This document shows, piece by piece, positions 63,413 to 64,000 of a stretch of 64,000 nucleotides of DNA (its first letter is position 1; every line of letters starts with the position of its first letter). The stretch comes from Luscinia megarhynchos (Eukaryota > Chordata > Aves > Passeriformes > Turdidae): positions 23,652,330 through 23,716,329 of the forward strand of contig CM067566.1 of assembly GCA_034336665.1 (NCBI GenBank), read 5' to 3'. Made by a program: the position numbers and the translations under genes. A model generated the notes under the pieces. It was given only the letters and a program-made list of their open reading frames with translations. It made no database searches and was not told the origin of the DNA.

Positions 63413-64000
63413 CTACACATCCCAGTTTGAAATGATTAGAACAGAAAAATAAGTGACAGGGAAAAAAAAACAACAAACAAAACAAAACAAATGAACAAAG
63501 ACAAAAAGACAGAGTTTGAAATTATTATTCAAACAATACATGTTAATTAAAATGTCTGATGACAATTTTTTCAAAATCTATTTTAATCAGGTCAGAAAGA
63601 AAAGAGCTAGAACACTTTCATTTTTACTCAAGTGGTTTATTTTACTGTAAGGCACAAACGTTCGGCTGCAGAACACACCAACATTGTAGGTAAACATTAA
63701 ACAGTGTTATGCTTATATCTCAACTCCATACTTCAATTAAAAAAAATAAAAGCCACAACAACAGATTTTACACCAACTTTTCTGAAGAGACAGGTAACAA
63801 GTACCTTTTTTATGCAGATGTGCTGAAACTTATTTTGTATTTTTTTCCAGTTTTGTAAATTTCAATGTTCACTGAACTAGCAAGAATAATACAGAATTAA
63901 ATCTCAGAAGTTTGTGTTCTTCACTGTAAGAGATTATAGTTTCCAAAAATAATTAAGATCCTCTTGTTCTCCAGAAACTGCTACTGCTGGTAAAAAGAAT
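63413..64000. other. Intron upstream of window exon 1 (partial)
   Basis: No coding exon is visible here. The preceding exon, for the residues just before the VAVG stretch, lies beyond the right edge. An A-rich low-complexity tract with repeated CAAA units occupies about 63462-63505. Otherwise I see only AT-rich sequence. Confidence 0.7.

Noticed and set aside
1..64000. CRISPR array, operon or prokaryotic accessory system
   Set aside because: The window is spliced vertebrate DNA; no regularly spaced repeats or compact gene clusters are present.

Overview
This is an AT-rich, intron-rich vertebrate nuclear window, most likely from a bird. It carries the middle of one gene on the minus strand: ATP8A1, the catalytic subunit of a P4-ATPase phospholipid flippase. 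The bird call rests on CR1 LINE remnants, low interspersed-repeat content and a class III-like solo LTR; a crocodilian or turtle cannot be fully excluded. No second gene is supported on either strand.

Transcription runs from high to low coordinates. I located 27 coding exons between 63412 and 5871, all with GT donors and AG acceptors, with compatible phases throughout. Joined, they total 2673 nt, or 891 uninterrupted codons. Counted against my recollection of the 1164-residue human ATP8A1, they are colinear with residues about 151 to 1041 without an indel. The N-terminal ~150 residues (M1-M2) lie beyond the right edge. The last ~123 residues (M10 and the C-terminal regulatory tail) lie beyond the left edge.

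By region: 61.0-63.4 kb codes the actuator domain with DGET. 54.6-57.9 kb codes the end of the A domain, M3, and M4 with the PISL motif. 49.2-52.4 kb codes the linker to the phosphorylation site, the DKTGT exon, and a skippable 45-nt microexon. 32.6-46.6 kb codes the nucleotide-binding domain. 21.8-30.8 kb codes the rest of the P domain, with TGDK and GDGAND. 5.9-21.6 kb codes M5 to M9.

The rest is intron. Recognisable insertions are a 720-bp solo LTR with a 5-bp target duplication (53.7-54.4 kb), a CR1 fragment (26.2-27.2 kb), a CR1 3' tail (32.1-32.2 kb), and a nested inverted-repeat element with a CTCF-like motif in its spacer (59.8-60.2 kb). There are also small tandem repeats, A/T runs and two weak tRNA-like relics. 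I found no undescribed multi-gene system. The most interesting non-textbook items are the inverted-repeat element and the microexon with its splicing context.
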